Shown here: one piece after another, positions 48,676 to 61,127 of the stretch
How the letters are laid out: each line of letters starts with the position of its first letter
How positions within the stretch are numbered: position 1 is the stretch's first letter
Origin: Siphonodentalium dalli
Taxonomy: Eukaryota; Mollusca; Scaphopoda; Gadilida; Siphonodentaliidae
Reading direction: 5' to 3'
DNA: 64,000 nucleotides
NCBI GenBank assembly: GCA_032622095.1
Contig: CP136069.1
Span: 121,634,126 to 121,698,125 of the forward strand
Notes under the pieces: generated by a model
Database searches by the model: none
What the model was told of the DNA's origin: nothing
The model's input: the letters and a program-made list of their open reading frames with translations, nothing else
Program-made: the position numbers and the translations under genes

Positions 48676-48865
48676 CCTCTATATACTAAAGTAATTCTCT
48701 CATTCAGTTATACAAGTATACATGGGAATTGTCTATTTTTCATGTGGGGGGATGTCAGGAAATAAACGCAGACGACAGACTGACAAAAAAGATTATGCAG
48801 ATGCAGACGGAGTTTTATTTATTGGTGGTAAATGTTCAGATAATAAGTTCAACAAACGACCTGGT
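48676..48865 (+). repeat. Dispersed repeat R3, copy 2
   Basis: Matches 36,125-36,340 (TATACTAAAGTAATTCTCTC, CAGTTATACAAGTAT, GATGTCAGGAAATAA, GCAGACGACAG, ATAAGTTCAAC). Confidence 0.7.
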
Positions 48866-50896
48866 CGTTTCTTGAGCGTATTATCTGAACATTTCATATG
48901 GGAACTACTCGTGAATGGGACAATTGCTATTTAGTATGGGAAGGGTTAACGGGCCACATGTATATCCTCAGTTCAGCAACTTCAGCTATATTTCGCTACG
49001 CCATCTTGTATAAAGGTTATGCGGTCTGGACAATTATCGGGTACTGTTTCATTTTATTAGAATATAAATTAACTCGATTACGATCCGGACAAAACAAGAG
49101 TTACCACGCGATAGTTTTATTGTGCGACAGGCCGAAACAATAACGCGGTCATAGTGGTAACAATATCCAGCACTGGCTGGTTATTGCGCGTGAACACGTG
49201 ATGGCATGAGTTCGGTGAGAACGCAAGGGTCCAACAAGGAATAAAGTCTAATGATAGATACTCTGAACCACCTCCAATAACAAAAGCTGCCGACAGACAG
49301 AAAAATATGATACAGTGCAGAAAGATTGGTATTACGATTAATTTCGAATGTCGAAAACGGAGCAACTCCGATAGAGACAATATATAGAAGCCACTCTGAG
49401 CAGGTAGTACTGAAAACTGAGATAGCATTATCTAAATTTTAAGCGTATAGGCTGTATTGGTATTAGCAACGACAGAGAAATAACAGTGTCTTTGTTATCT
49501 AAGTATATTCAGCATGTGTAGTCTGGGCTAGACGAGATTGTCATGGGTATAGCCCCGCTTCATCTGAGTTGAGGGACATCTCGTGGTCATTTCGATAATG
49601 AATGAGAATTTGTAACGCCGACTGACTGACATCATTTATACTGTCGTTTGTGTATATTATTGTAATATATTCAATCTCACCTTAGAAGGAGGCAATAAAG
49701 ATATATCAATACCCGTGTTGTATTTTGAGTTAAGAGAAATAACCAATGGAATAGATTTGAGAAAGAAAGGTATCCAACAGATTTTTCGCCGTAAGGTGAT
49801 ATTAGCGTAGATATCTTTAGCTGTTAGTGCGCCAGCCAAAATCGTATGGGTCCCTGTTTACCATTATGGGTCAACGTAAGCCCAAAGACATGTACCTGTC
49901 AAATTACCATTAGTTTTGCAAACTTCATAAAGTACCATCTCCATTATCACTGCGCTATAAGAGTTATCAAACAGAATCGCATCAAAACAGCCCAAATATA
50001 TCGATAGGTGGGACACACTAAAGTGCATGTAAGCCAAGGCCGGATCAAAATAAAAGGTGTGAGTAGGGTGTTATGTCACGTTTTCTCCATTGTTTCTCAA
50101 TGGATATGAATTAACATTTTGAATGTTTGTCCGTGTTTGGATTTGGAATAGATAAACTTTTTTAATTTTTAAAAACTTTGACATTAACATTAAATAATTC
50201 ATGGGTGCATCTTATTTTTCTTGTGTTGATATGATGTGGCAGCCTTCGTCTGAGATTATTGGTGAGCGCTGACCCAACCATTCGCTCGAAGACCTGCGAA
50301 TGGCGGTGCTAGAAGGTGGACTCAATAACATGCGTACACGCAGCAATGTTGAAATTGAGTATATCTATATACTTGACACATTGAAGAGGGGCTTTAACAG
50401 AGATCACGGGATCACATTGCCAAACTCGAAGACTGTAACCACGAAGTTGGCATCAATGCGTCGTGTGGTCGCGTCAACGCTTCAACGTCCGAAACTGTCA
50501 TTCCACTTGAAAAAAGCTACTAGAATGGCCGTCAGGTACTGACATTAAAATTGAAACTAGTCTCAATATGTGTCCAACTTATTTATTGCAATGTATTCAA
50601 ATTAGACTGGATACTATGTGTATCCATGCCATGACCCATGGGTGATATGACAAAAAACAACATCATAAAAATGCCACAAGGTACGAATAGTGCCAACTGT
50701 TCGATAAATTGAAATTTGAAAGAAAATCACGATATTTTTATTTTTATTTTACCCCCCATTTGCACCATATATAATGTGACAGGTATTACAATAGAGTAAG
50801 ATAGATGTTATGTGCGTGAGTTTTTAGAGGCGGAAACCCATAATGCAATGGACATTATAGTGTTGTTGTTTGATGTTGCTACATAAAATCCGTTTC
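48866..50896. other. Non-coding, no recognised feature
   Basis: The frames at 48,898-49,143 (+) and 49,117-49,428 (-) contain hydrophobic stretches but no family signature. At about 49,102-49,165 GTTACCAC and GTGGTAAC bracket 60 bp. The frame at 50,300-50,542 is unrecognised. Nothing supported. Confidence 0.4.
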
Positions 50897-50900
50897 TTAA

Positions 50901-50960
50901 AGGCACGGGCGGCGTTCGTTGCAGAAATATTTATATATTGTTCAAATCGCTCCAAAACGT
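50901..50960. mobile_element. TTAA MITE, AGGTACGG family (end fragment)
   Basis: After TTAA at 50,897-50,900 the sequence AGGCACGGGCGGCGTTCGTT and the following GCAGAAATATTTATATATTG closely match the right end of the 26.1-kb copy. The body and other end were not found; it is truncated or too diverged. Confidence 0.7.
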
Positions 50961-51159
50961 TCTGAGCTCCCTAACTATGAGGATGTTATTTAAGAAATGA
51001 ATGTAGTTTAAGTGTGTATCTTATTGTAGGTTATAGCGTTCTGGTTCTCACAGCCACAGCGACATACCCTCAATAAAATAAGCATAAAATCTGCATTCAT
51101 TTCTTATATATCTATATTATTATTTTGCTTATTAATGTATAAAGTTAGTTGAATTTAAA

Positions 51160-51320
51160 GCAAGTGTAATTTTGAGACATTGCAATTTTATTTTTTTTGG
51201 ATTTGGGTGGGATTCGAACCCTGGCCCATGACGGCGAGAGCACCTTGCGACTCAAAATCCGACACCAATACCACACGGCCGGTCGCCACCGGAGCGACAC
51301 AAAAAAGGAAGCTTAAATAG
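51160..51320 (-). repeat. tRNA-like sequence (Leu/Ser type), pseudogene or SINE head
   Basis: On the minus strand a B box GGTTCGAATCC at 51,220-51,210 is preceded about 50-70 bases upstream by GGCCGTGTGGTATTGG (51,284-51,269), which resembles the A box of tRNAs with a long variable arm. The anticodon stem does not pair convincingly and there is no acceptor-stem match, so it is not a functional tRNA. It lies in a unit that begins AAGCAAGTGTAATTTTGAGA on the plus strand. Confidence 0.55.
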
Positions 51321-51497
51321 CCGGTGTATTTTGGGCACTTTGGGCACTACATGACTATGCACATTTTAAGGTCTCTATTGTGTAAATATATATGTAGCAG
51401 CTATGGCACAGTAGTATGTTATATATCCGAGACATGCCGAGCATTGTTCTTTGAACATGTCTGAGACAATACAACACACAAGGCGCCTATTTTTAGA

Positions 51498-51570
51498 AGC
51501 AAGTGTAATTTTGAGACAGTGTACATTTTTTAGGATTCGGTTGGATTCGGACCCCGGCTGAATTTGTTTA
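51498..51570 (-). repeat. Second, decayed copy of the tRNA-like unit
   Basis: AAGCAAGTGTAATTTTGAGA recurs here and is again followed by a decayed B box (GGATTCGGACC on the plus strand). The A-box part was not found. Duplication of the 51.16-kb unit at 340-bp spacing is the simplest reading. Confidence 0.55.
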
Positions 51571-52487
51571 ATCTGTCTGCAGATTGGATGTTATGCCATG
51601 TATATCACTGTAAATCAGCCAGAAATTATAGCTGCGCACTTTAAAATACGCCCAGGATTTAGTGCAACAGACATACCATGTAAATATAACCAGGTAACAG
51701 TAATGTGCTTTCACTCATTGTCAGTGTCGATGGTTGGCCCTTCTCTTTTGGATGTTGTACGCAATGACTGAAAACAGAATTTAAATAGAAACATAATGAG
51801 TTATCTCGCGCCTAGTGAAGTTCAAATGACATCACAGTAAACCTATTCTCACCCCATTATTCGGTAACGGGGTGCTGTTACCTCTTGATAATCGTATTGT
51901 GTCTCCTTGGTGTGTGAACACAATTCTCGATGACGTTTTTGTTTTTGAGTTGAGATTCAGATAACGTAGGTACATTGGGAAGTCAATGAACGGTAAAGGC
52001 CCACGTTGCTAAAATCACGAGCAATCTAACCGATATATCATAGAGTACGTTTGTTGATGAATGAAATGTAAGTCATGTACATTGAATGTCGAACAGGTAA
52101 AATAATTTAATATTTATTTGAACAAACAAGAAATGACACTCAAAACAGAAGAAATTATATATGAATAAAGCTGGGGGTAAAATGTGTATATCAGTAAAAT
52201 AATAACAATATACGATGTAAAATGCACCCTGCAAATGTCTTCGAAAAAACACGTCTATTGAATGTTGGTGTAGCTACAATGTATCATATGTACATGTATC
52301 TGTAACCACCGTTTACTTTTAAGTTGAAATTCTTCACCGTCCAATTCCCAGAGAAAAAGATGCTCATCCACTTATTATGGAGATGATCTTAAAGATTCAT
52401 TATCCGATTTGAAACCATAAAACCACCACACGTACGTTTTCTATACCAGAAAATAGATCGGACTCATGAGCCAATTACTATTATAAA
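51571..52487. other. Non-coding, no recognised feature
   Basis: No repeats or exons recognised. Confidence 0.5.
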
Positions 52488-52590
52488 AATGGTGACCTGG
52501 CTCGAGGGCAACATTGCGGATTGTCTCCCCGAGGAACCAATGACAAAGGGGAGACTATCCGCAATGTTGCCCTCGAGCTAGGTCACCATT
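52488..52590. repeat. 43-bp-arm hairpin downstream of the homeobox gene
   Basis: The left arm 52,488-52,530 (AATGGTGACCTGGCTCGAGG onward) pairs with the right arm 52,548-52,590 with two mismatches and a 17-base loop. The phrase AAATGGTGACC recurs at about 52,788, followed by two inverted CAATGTTT/AAACATTG motifs. A fold-back MITE is likely. Confidence 0.9.
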
Positions 52591-53343
52591 GTTTTTCTTA
52601 TACCGAATAACCATGTCAGCAGTTCTGCAAATTTAACCGGCATCCATGATGTTTACTTTGAAGAAAGCGGATGACGATTTGGGGTTTCCGGTTTGAATGT
52701 CACGGTCAAAATACGTCATAAAATTTCGTTCGGGTTCTTCCGTGAACATGTTCGGGCTCTTTCGGTCGGAGCGGTAAACATTGCAAAAAATGGTGACCGG
52801 CAATGTTTCATGGGCGGGAAACATTGCAAATTGTAAAATCACACCCTATGGGCAATTAACATAGGCTTTTAATATGAGGTATAATAATATATTTTGGTCA
52901 CCATGCAGATATCGACGTTCAAAAGATGCTGTTTTGACAAGTTTTGAATTTTTAGTCGGCCTTTAAAAACTTCAAACGATCGTCTCTAGCAAAGATTACC
53001 CATACTTCCGTCGAATAATGGCGGTAAATAATAAACGATTTATGGGTTTTTATGGTCGATTTCGAAGTGTCACTTATGGATGATTGTTGTGCGATGCCTG
53101 TGACATACGAATGATATTGATTTCACATATTTGTTCAGTTTTCATCTGTCGGTAAGCTGAATACTGTATTTGGAAATTTTGTCTGTTTTGGTGTCAAATC
53201 GAACGACGTATCTTTAAAACCTTTGGAATGCAGTTCCGCCATTGGTGAACACAACCTCCTATCTCCTTCGTATACACGTATTCGCAATGCAACTCACGTA
53301 TACTTGTACGGGAAAAATGTCTAGGTCATCGGCATTGATCGAA
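52591..53343 (-). other. 3' flank and probable 3' UTR of the BARHL gene
   Basis: Sequence directly after the BARHL stop codon on the minus strand. I did not see a canonical AATAAA on the minus strand within about 700 bases, so the end of the transcript is undetermined. No other gene recognised. Confidence 0.45.
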
Positions 53344-55060
<1,717 letters not shown>

Positions 55061-55064
55061 TTAA

Positions 55065-55457
55065 CCCTTTACCCAACAGAAGGGCCCTGTGCCAATGCAT
55101 TCTCTTATATATGCGAGTCGACCATAGGTCGCCTCGCATATATAAGAGAATGCATTGGCTTAACACATTAAAAATTATAATATTGTTAAAGAATGTAAGA
55201 AAAAATGGTAAAAAGTGTTAAAAAAAAGATTTTTTTTAGGCCAATGCATTCTCTTATATATGCGAGGCGACCTATGGTCGACTCGCATATATAAGAGAAT
55301 GCATTGGCACAGGGTATAACTGTAACTATCACAATGTGGTCAAGGAGCCGGTTCCAATGATATCCATATTTGTATGGTTTTATTGAGACAGACCGAAGAT
55401 ATTTTAGGCTGTTGAAGCTTTATTTGGCCGGTTTTGGCCGGTTTGTTGGGTAAAGGG
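55065..55457. mobile_element. piggyBac-type double-hairpin MITE (best copy)
   Basis: TTAA at 55,061-55,064 and 55,458-55,461 bracket ends CCCTTTACCCAACA that are exact inverted repeats (18 bp including TTAA). Inside are two hairpins with perfect 26-bp arms beginning CCAATGCATTCTCTTATATA: 55,092-55,158 and 55,241-55,307. They are mirror images of each other, down to the loops (TCGACCATAGGTCG against CGACCTATGGTCGA). CCCTGTG and CACAGGG flank them. It encodes nothing. The TTAA target and CCCTTT terminus are typical of piggyBac elements; the source transposase is not in the window. Confidence 0.88.
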
Positions 55458-55461
55458 TTAA

Positions 55462-55849
55462 TTTTAGCTTATGGTCCACGGGAAGAGGCTGAACATACAT
55501 TATTTACTCGAATCGGGGATTTATCTAATGATTTTCGGCAGAATATTGGGAATTTATTACTTTAATTTAATTTCATTGGTTTTAGGATGAACACATTAAC
55601 TGTGGTATATTGCCGAAATCAAGTTAGTATATCCATGCCACTGTAGAATGCATATCGTTCGTCATTCGGGAAAACACAATTTTAAATATAGTTGGAAATA
55701 TAGTATTTCCTTGTATAAGCAGACTTGAAGCAGACAGAGTATCGTTAATACAGAGTATCGTATGCAACAGAACAATTATAACGCAGCAGATTTTTTAAGA
55801 AAATGCATTCACGTTGCGATCTAAAGAACCTTTTGATAAAACTGGCTTA
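55462..55849. other. Non-coding, no recognised feature
   Basis: Presumed BARHL intron or upstream DNA between two hairpin MITEs. Confidence 0.5.
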
Positions 55850-55983
55850 CAAGGTAAATATTGTTAGGCCAATGTATTCTCTTATATATGCAATGCTTTC
55901 TGTGGGAGACTCACATATATAAGAGACTGCATTGGCACAGGGTTTTCGCAAAATTTCAGGAAGCTCCATTAATGGAAGGGTTA
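55850..55983. mobile_element. Hairpin MITE (copy 5, left part missing)
   Basis: Starts in the linker (GGTAAATATTGTTAGGCC, inverted relative to copy 2), then one hairpin with decayed arms (CAATGTATTCTCTTATATATG). The right end GGAAGCTCCATTAATGGAAG is followed by GGTTAG, a decayed TTAA. The first hairpin is absent. Confidence 0.75.
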
Positions 55984-57639
55984 GGATTGTTGGAGTTTAT
56001 CGCATTTTCAGTCCAATTAATAATGCCAGATATGTGGGTGAAGGAAAGACACTTCAGAGGGTTAACTTTACCAGCAATGCACTACACTGCACATAGAAAC
56101 CACCAACCCCCGAAAAGCTACTGACAAAATTGCCCAGATTCATACATCGGATTATCCTCCCTTTACGATGGCCACAAATCCACACCTGTACTGATACAAT
56201 TAAATCAGCTTATGACGGCGTAATACACCATGCACATTACCGACTAAACCACTATAAGAGAACCCGAAAAGAAAGATCAAAAGGTTTTGGGAGGAGGCTG
56301 GCCTGCTCTATGTGTGTTCTGTGTGGGGTCCCACTCAAAGCTATAATAACATATTCTGCTGCTACGTCGTGTTCTGCAGAAGTGATAATCTTGGCACCAC
56401 GGCCGTTAACTCAGCACATTTACTCCTGCAACAGGCCCGTTAATAGTCAATATAGAATAGTGAAAAGATGTGTATTATTACGTAGAACAAATGTTTGAAA
56501 TAACGAACAATGGCGCGATATCACAAATATTTGGTCTCTGTTAAACGATTGTTACAGCTCTAACATCCTACGAGACAAATTCGTGACACTACTAAATGGA
56601 AACTCTCCAGTATGATCGGCCAGGGAAAACAAAACGGTGCAGACGCTTTCAATAAGATTGCTACTTCATAGATTTTTCGCATGGGAAGCATTTCATTAGT
56701 AATATTGTGTAAACTATGCGAAGATATTCCCCTGCCCCTCACAGTGACCTCAGATTGCTTACGTGACAAACTATTATGCTCAATTCTATCGATGTTTTGT
56801 GAGTCGTTGCGTTGGGCTTACGATGGTTTTAGAGATTAAGTTGGGATAAGTGGAACTTGAGGGTACTTTAGAAAGATTTTATTTGTTTTGTATGTTTGGA
56901 GTTCAAACAATCGCCTGTGAAGAGAGCGGCTTCTTCTACTTGTGTTATGTATCTATATATAGTGCAGGGAGTAGAGGGACCACTACAATCCCTTGTCACT
57001 TCTTTGTATCGACATAGTGTAGTACATCGGTTGTACGCAGACTTAAAGCTGCTCGATCTCTCCAGACAGCACTCAAACAACAACAAAAATATTTCCACGA
57101 AACTGCTTTTCATGGCATGATCCAATTATTATTACACAAAATACACATGATAAAAGTGTTTTAAAAGATGGAGTTCCAATCATAAAATAGCTATACATGT
57201 AGTATATGCCCCAGTTCATAGAAAATATTTGGAGAACAAATAATTTCTTAGTGATCTAATCACATAGTGACTGGCATATCAAATTTATTATGTTATACCC
57301 CGAACATATACAGACCGTTTAGAGAAAAGATGCGGTAAAAAATACGCTATTGTTCGAAAACAGTAACATTTCCTTCCCCAATTCGTTGACAAAATTAGAA
57401 GAAAAACTGTATTCCTCGCAGACTCAGAATTATTCTTTTATACATCTGAATCAATACAGAATGTTTGGACAGGGACGTGGCTTGAGGGTCCCCATTTGGG
57501 GTGTCCACCTTGAAATTTCCAACTGCACCCCATTGAACCAACTGATGGCAAGTTAAGACCAAACTTCGGACTAAATATAGAAAAAAAAGTATGCTGCTGT
57601 TGCTAAAAACAACAAATTCCCCACTAATTATTGGTTTGA
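55984..57639. other. Non-coding or unrecognised; possible old LINE 5' sequence
   Basis: The open frames at 56,130-56,498 (+) and 56,560-56,769 (-) have no motif I recognise. The stretch just before 57,640 may belong to the LINE 5' part, but the endonuclease only becomes readable from about 57,650. Confidence 0.35.
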
Positions 57640-57649
57640 AGATCAAACA

Positions 57650-57948
57650 ATGGAAAAAAATCTTCACGCCTACGAAGTTTCCTTTTTGGAACCTTCTATA
57701 GACCTCCGAATTCACCTGTTGAACTCTGGGATAAAATATACACTTCACTTGATATTTACAATGGATACAGAAGAATCCAGAAATCACACAATTATTACCG
57801 GAGATCTCAATTGTAACCAACTGTGCACTGAACCAAAACAAACAAGATATATATGTGGGAAGTTTGGTATAAAACAGCTTATAGAACAACCAACCTACTT
57901 CACTGAAAATTCCCGATCACTGTTAGACCCGTTTTTCTCAAATAAACC
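57650..57948 (+). pseudogene. LINE endonuclease, N-terminal fragment (broken)
   Basis: The conserved GTFYRPPNSP motif lies at 57,688-57,717 in one frame. The GDLNC catalytic-loop motif and the following GIKQLIEQPTYFT and SRSLLDPFFSNK segment lie in another frame, so a frameshift separates them near 57,750. The family role is nicking target DNA to prime reverse transcription. The first catalytic motifs are not readable, and the fragment stops where the hAT-like element inserted. Confidence 0.8.
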
Positions 57949-59813
57949 AGGGGGAGGGGGTCGGAAACAAATTCCAGGCACGTATGATGGGGTGGGTGGG
58001 TGTCTCTTGGGTCCAAAAAAACTGTTTTTTCCATATGCCAATTTTTTTTTCCATTCCTGCTATTGAGTCTTATTTTGATGTGTTTTGAACAGAAACAGGT
58101 CATATATAGTTAATACTAATGCTATACTACATATAGAGGTTATCAGAAGTTGGATCAGTTGCACAATGGCCAGCAATAACCCAAATTCAACTTGATAGAA
58201 CTAGACACTGCGCTATTGGAAAAATAAAATTTAATCAGGATTCCATCTACTGATACAACAAAATAAGAATAACTATGCAGAACTCAGCTGAAAATAAGCA
58301 ATAAAATGAAAGCACACTTGACCATATGTGACATGGAAATAAAGATATAATAAATAATGGAATAAAATAGACTTTTGACTACGTAAAACATAAAATATTA
58401 ACACATAAATTTAAGGCCAGCCGGGCCAGCTTGAACAATTTCACATTATTTTCCATGTTAATGTGGATCAGATTGTAATGTTAATCACAGTAACGAAGAT
58501 TTTATCGTCACTGATATCGTGAGCAAAAAAAGAAGTGAAATTGGGCTATCCATCCATATTATTCCCAATTATTACGAAGCCTATTACTTCAGGCAGTGGC
58601 TACCAGCCTGCCATTACACGCTATAACATGTTTCCTCAGTTCTGGTTTCTGAGATGCCCCAAGAAGAGTCACGCATGTATATCATGGTTATGTTTGGTAT
58701 TAGCATTATTCTTCAAACTGGGATGAACTGGGATGAACAGTTGTATTTCCACATGTTTTGATAAACAATTTGATTCCAGTAATACAGTATAATTAAACGA
58801 CTAAACCTAATTAAACGACTCCATAACCACAGCAGAATAATGGGTAATTTAGTCGGAAATTAAAATTAAATTACCCATTATTCTGCTGTGGTTATGGAGT
58901 CGATTAATTAGGGCATAACTGTATATCACATAGCAAATATCAAAATATCAAATAATCTGAAATTTGTTGTACCGGTACCATGTACTCTTGGGCTCCAAAT
59001 AAACATGTATGCACATTTATTATTTTCGTGGGAAATTTCCCCCATGCACTTATTTGGGTCGGCACGTTTATTAATTTTGAGGCTATTAAAATTGAAAAGA
59101 GCACAAAGTCAAGATTTCTATATGATTCTGATATCAAAATGATGAGCTTATAACTTTATGCATGTACATATTCAAGTATACATGTATGGCATACATATGG
59201 ACATTTAATTAATATTGAATAAAATACCACATGAGACATACATGTACTATGTTGATTCCTATACTTAACCAACTACAAAAAATAATTTGTTTAACCAGTC
59301 ATGTTGGTGTTTTGCTCAGAGTCCCCCTGCACTATTATTTGGGTCTACACTTTTATTAACTTTCAATGGAATCCCCCCCCTGCACTATTAATTGGGCCTG
59401 CACTTTTATTTGGAGCCCGAGAGTATTCTGTAGAATACTCAAATGTGATTATGTGACTAGATCATGTGACTATATATTATGAAAATGAATGTTAATAAAA
59501 ACCTTGGCACTCTGCCTATATATCCCTAGAAATGTGATTATGTTGACACATTTCTTGATTAATGACACTTATATGGTAAATTCAAATAGTATAGTTATCT
59601 CATTATGCACTGTTCTATTAAAATGTCGCGCAATAAATTATGATAATGCACGATAATCAGCTATTTGGTTGCTCAATTGATAATTTTTCTCAAATTTAAG
59701 GGGGGTGGGTGTCCAAAACTGACCGGAAAAAACTTCCTGTAACGGAAAAAAAAAAGGGTGGGTGTCCAAAATTGCCTGGAAATTTTTTCCGACCCCCCCC
59801 CCCCCCCCCCCCG
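57949..59813. mobile_element. hAT-like non-autonomous DNA transposon inside the LINE
   Basis: 1,865 bp between exact 8-bp duplications AATAAACC (57,941-57,948; 59,814-59,821). Removing it and one duplication restores the LINE reading frame (FFSNK into PDFVQS), so the insertion post-dates the LINE. The ends are inverted repeats: GGGGGTCGGAAACAAATTCC on the left, and a long C run preceded by TGCCTGGAAATTTTTTCCGA on the right. GGTGGGTGTC motifs are repeated next to both ends. The 8-bp duplication and CAGGGG-like start suggest hAT; one base of ambiguity at the boundary would make it 7 bp. No transposase frame inside. Confidence 0.85.
58785..58921. mobile_element. Mariner-type palindromic MITE nested in the hAT-like element
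   Basis: 137 bp starting CAGTATAATTAAACGACT and ending CATAACTG, flanked by TA on both sides (58,783-58,784; 58,922-58,923). The inner arms GACTCCATAACCACAGCAGA and TAATGGGTAATTTA pair perfectly with their inverse. The left arm holds an extra AATTAAACGACTAAACCT, apparently a small duplication. CAGT...ACTG ends and a TA target fit Tc1/mariner. Confidence 0.8.
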
Positions 59814-60326
59814 AATAAACCGGATTTTGTACAGTCGTGTGAGATTTTAGATCCTTTTTTTGCGGAATTGGTTCGATATCACTGCCCAATCGTACTTACT
59901 TTAGATATTTGTAAAGCGACATCGAACCGATTCATCAAAAGAAGAATATGGAAATACAACGAGGCAAATTTCAGTACAATGAATAAAGAATTGCAAACGT
60001 GGGGCTCCGAGAATCCGTTGAAACATGTGAATTATACAGAAATTGCGACGGTGGTAACTAATAAAATAAATGAAGTCGCGATAAAACACATTCCAAACAA
60101 ATTTGTTACAATTAGAACAGATGAACCCGAATGGATGTCAGGCCACATTCGTCTCCTTATGAGGCAACGCAAACGATTATATGCCAAAGCAAAAAAGAAT
60201 ACGACATTAAATGCATGGGCTAAATATAAAACCAAGCGAATGAAGTAATATCATCTATCAGAACTGCCAAGCGACTGGAAATGGAAGAAAAAAAAACTCA
60301 TCGGCAGTTCTTTTACTGATTCCTCA
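59814..60326 (+). pseudogene. LINE endonuclease C-terminal end and linker to RT (broken)
   Basis: Resumes in frame as NKPDFVQSCEILDPFFAELV and contains YHCPIVLTL, the equivalent of the SDHCPIV catalytic motif with the Ser-Asp altered (RYH), which should abolish nicking. The linker (WMSGHIRLLMRQRKRLYAKA and on) is typical of Jockey/CR1-like elements between the domains. The frame shifts near 60,239 and back near 60,297 in an A run. Confidence 0.8.
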
Positions 60327-61127
60327 GTGTGGTGGAAAACTCTTAATAGACTCATGGCCCCAGGCCACAAACCTATTCCGTCAAGTTGCGAGGACAACAA
60401 CGTATACACAGATAACAATTCTAAATCAGAAATATTAAATAATTATTTTTGCTCTACATCGTCCCTGCCCGAATCTGACAAAAAAGAACCACCGCAATTA
60501 TCTAGATCTAAAAATTGTACATTGAAACTTATTAAGATTACACACAAAGATGTATTGGAATCCCTGACAAGTGTTAAAGTAGCAAAGGCCAGTGGCGATG
60601 ACGGTATCAGCCCAAAAATTCTAAAGAATTGCGCAACGGCCCTAGCAAGTCCTATGTGCTATATATTTAACGAATTGTTAAAACATTCCTATTTCCCTGA
60701 TGAGTGGAAGAGAGCAAACGTTTGTCCCATCTTTAAAAAAGGAGATCCAAGTATGCCATCGAATTATCGTCCGATTTCATTGCTAAGTTGCCTCTCAAAA
60801 ATATTTGAGAAATGTATCTTTCGACATTTATCAAAATACTTATACGAAAATAAGCTCCTAACAGATTTACAATCGGGTTTCACTCCAAATGACAGTACCG
60901 TATTCCAACTAACAGACATATATCATTATCTTATTTCATCTCTAGACGAAGGAAAAGAAATAAGATGTCTTTTCTGTGACATCAGCAAAGCTTTTGATAA
61001 AGTTTGGCATAAGGGATTATTGTCCAAACTAAGTAACCTATGTGTGTGTGAAAACACATACGACATTTTGAAAATCGACAACAAAGAGTCATTTTGGAAA
61101 CTACCCAGTCGTCTTGGAAATCTGTAG
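60327..61127 (+). pseudogene. LINE reverse transcriptase, N-terminal and palm part (broken)
   Basis: A 266-codon frame with recognisable RT blocks: KASGDDGISPKILKNC, then FKKGDPSMPSNYRPISLLSC, then LQSGFTPNDSTVFQL, then DISKAFDKVWHKGLL, whose first Asp (60,978-60,980) is the block-A metal ligand. After SKL the sequence is garbled and the frame is lost near 61,110, where WKSVESGVPQG continues in another frame. Likely once copied the LINE RNA into DNA at the nicked target. Confidence 0.9.

Noticed and set aside
49102-49165. GTTACCAC/GTGGTAAC inverted repeat
   Set aside because: Short arms at 60-bp spacing, no target duplication, no second copy; expected by chance.
48370-49428. Cluster of 65-103-codon frames, some hydrophobic
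   Set aside because: Overlapping frames on opposite strands with no family signature or splice pattern.
56130-56769. Open frames as LINE ORF1 or a host gene
   Set aside because: No zinc knuckle, coiled coil or other ORF1 signature, and frames on both strands are equally poor.
57395-57889. 164-codon minus-strand frame
   Set aside because: It lies antisense to the LINE endonuclease motifs (YRPP, GDLNC) and has no features of its own.
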